A stretch of DNA of 8,712 nucleotides from an uncultured Clostridia bacterium. GTDB taxonomy: Bacteria; Bacillota; Clostridia; Christensenellales; CAG-314. This document shows positions 7,504 to 8,712 of this stretch, piece by piece (the stretch's first letter is position 1; each line of letters begins with the position of its first letter). Where the stretch lies: positions 1-8,712 of the forward strand of contig CALGIK010000017.1 in the NCBI GenBank assembly GCA_937915515.1, read 5' to 3'. Below the pieces are notes generated by a model. The model searched no databases, was not told where the DNA came from, and saw only the letters and a program-made list of their open reading frames with translations. A program made the position numbers and the translations under genes.

Positions 7504-8112
7504 ATGGATGTATATTTTTATTTTGTAGAGGGCAAACCCTACTTTAATATAACCAACAAATGCAGCAACAACTGCAATTTCTGCATACGCAACGACCGAA
7601 AAACGATGGAAGGGCAAGTTCTCTGGTTAAAAAACCAAACTCCCGATGCCGACAGTGTTATTGCGCAAATTCCTTCTGATATAAATTTTTGTCAGGAGTT
7701 CACGTTTTGCGGCTTTGGTGAACCGACTTATAATCTGACCGCATATTTAAAAGTTGCAAAATATTTAAAGGAAAGAAAGGGCAAGGTGCGTTTAAACACT
7801 AACGGACAGAGCGACCTTATAAATAAAAGACCTACAGCAAAGGATATTTGCGCCGTAACAGATACGGTAAGCATCAGCCTAAACGAAAGCACCGCTAAGG
7901 ACTATCAACAATTATGCAACAGCGTATTTGGCGAAAATGCCTTTGAGGCGGTTATCAAATTTGCAGCCGAATGTAAAAAATACGGCGCACAAGTAATTAT
8001 GTCTATTGTAGACGTTATCGGTGAGCAAAAAATAAAGCAATGCCAAAAAATCTGTGACGAGATTGGCGTAAAACTACGAGTGCGTAAGTATATACCCCTT
8101 ACGCAATATTAA
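7504..8112 (+). CDS. Short radical SAM protein, TatD-associated type
   Basis: A 202-residue protein with a clear radical SAM signature: C20, C24 and C27 (CSNNCNFC) to bind a 4Fe-4S cluster, a GFGEP motif (70-74) for S-adenosylmethionine binding, and RLNTNGQS and VSISLNEST strands later in the partial barrel. It is short for the superfamily and matches in length, opening sequence (YFNITNKC) and position the family annotated as TatD-linked radical SAM proteins, found next to or fused to TatD. Their substrate is unknown to me. Additional cysteines at 63, 69, 116, 138, 157, 180 and 184 include a CxxxC near the end, but no second-cluster motif is clear. The start has only a weak, distant GAGTG upstream; an in-frame stop at 7468-7470 and no other ATG leave no better choice. 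It is followed by tatD after one base. Confidence 0.9.
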   Translation: MDVYFYFVEGKPYFNITNKCSNNCNFCIRNDRKTMEGQVLWLKNQTPDADSVIAQIPSDINFCQEFTFCGFGEPTYNLTAYLKVAKYLKERKGKVRLNTNGQSDLINKRPTAKDICAVTDTVSISLNESTAKDYQQLCNSVFGENAFEAVIKFAAECKKYGAQVIMSIVDVIGEQKIKQCQKICDEIGVKLRVRKYIPLTQY

Positions 8113-8113
8113 C

Positions 8114-8712
8114 ATGAGGAAATTTATTGACAGCCATTGCCACCTTGACGACAGCAGTTTAGAAAGCGTGGCTCAAAATATAGTCGAAAATTTTGCAGAC
8201 GACCAAATAGATTTTATCATAAATTCGGCAAGCGACAAAATCAGCAGTCAAAAAAGCATTGATTTAAGTAATAAACACGCCGACGTTTATGCTACTGTCG
8301 GCTGTCATCCGCACGAAGCAAAAACCTTTAATGACGATTTTGCGCTTTTTTTAACGCAAGCCGCAAAAGAGCCAAAAGTTGTAGCAATAGGCGAAATAGG
8401 TCTTGATTATTATTATGATTTAAGCGACAGAGGTTGCCAGCGTCGGGTCTTTGCCGAGCAGATACGCCTTGCCGACAGTCTTAATTTGCCTATCGTTATT
8501 CATTCCCGCGATGCGTGGGAAGACACACTCCGTATTTTAGATGAGGAAAAACGGTTTATAAACAACGGAATTTTGTTTCATTGTTATAGTGGCAGCAGCG
8601 AAACGGCTACCCTTTTATCAAAAAAGTATGACGCATATTTTTCCTTCGGCGGAGCGGTTACGTTTAAAAATTATAACGGTTTTAATATAATACGCAATTT
8701 ACCGATTAATCG
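8114..8712 (+). CDS. tatD: TatD family metal-dependent hydrolase, C-terminus outside the window
   Basis: 199 complete codons are visible before the right edge. The motifs of TatD proteins appear in order: DSHCHLD with H8 and H10, GCHPHE (63-68), AIGEIGLDYYYD with the metal-bridging E94, PIVIHSRDAWEDT with H130, and GILFHCYSG with H156. The last aspartate motif, in a full protein of about 255-265 residues, would lie beyond the edge. TatD proteins are cytoplasmic TIM-barrel metallo-enzymes with 3'-5' DNA exonuclease activity; some members act on D-aminoacyl or other substrates. The ATG lies one base after the radical SAM stop codon and has no recognisable ribosome binding site, so translation is probably coupled to the upstream gene. 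Shared operon structure suggests the two products work together. Confidence 0.93.
   Translation, partial: MRKFIDSHCHLDDSSLESVAQNIVENFADDQIDFIINSASDKISSQKSIDLSNKHADVYATVGCHPHEAKTFNDDFALFLTQAAKEPKVVAIGEIGLDYYYDLSDRGCQRRVFAEQIRLADSLNLPIVIHSRDAWEDTLRILDEEKRFINNGILFHCYSGSSETATLLSKKYDAYFSFGGAVTFKNYNGFNIIRNLPIN

Noticed and set aside
6884..7617. Minus-strand open frames opposite the peptidase and radical SAM genes
   Set aside because: They overlap coding regions whose catalytic motifs are intact, and their sequences are hydrophobic shadows of those genes.

Overview
The window looks like a chromosomal segment of an AT-rich, Gram-positive-type bacterium, most likely an uncultured member of the Clostridia or a related Bacillota lineage. 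This is inferred from purine-rich AAGGAG-type ribosome binding sites, AT-rich codon use, a clostridial-style RHS/YD-repeat protein, a PepV-like M20 dipeptidase, and a short radical SAM gene directly followed by tatD. No RNA gene, insertion sequence, CRISPR array or attachment site was recognised.

Left part (1-4098, minus strand): one uninterrupted reading frame of at least 1366 codons runs off the left edge. It encodes a giant RHS/YD-repeat protein. Its N-terminus and start are in the window; the C-terminal part, where such proteins usually carry the end of the RHS core and any variable tip, is not. Between it and the next gene (4099-4398) is an AT-rich intergenic stretch. It holds a probable intrinsic terminator for the upstream minus-strand operon, a weak promoter candidate, and a perfect 11-bp inverted repeat just before the RHS ribosome binding site. 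I see no gene in it.

Middle part (4399-6020, minus strand): a two-gene operon of a RadC-type JAMM/JAB protein with an unusual C-terminal extension of about 145 residues, followed two bases later by a small protein with two membrane segments and a soluble tail.

Right part (6119 to the right edge, plus strand): a probable operon of an M20 (PepV/Sapep-like) dipeptidase, a short radical SAM protein of the TatD-associated type, and tatD (cut by the right edge). The radical SAM and tatD genes are one base apart, and tatD has no visible ribosome binding site, which suggests translational coupling. The divergent promoters of the radC operon and the peptidase operon appear to overlap in the 98-bp gap 6021-6118.

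The right and middle parts look like ordinary housekeeping or accessory metabolism. The RHS gene is the most likely place for unusual biology, followed by the radical SAM/TatD pair, whose joint function is not established to my knowledge.
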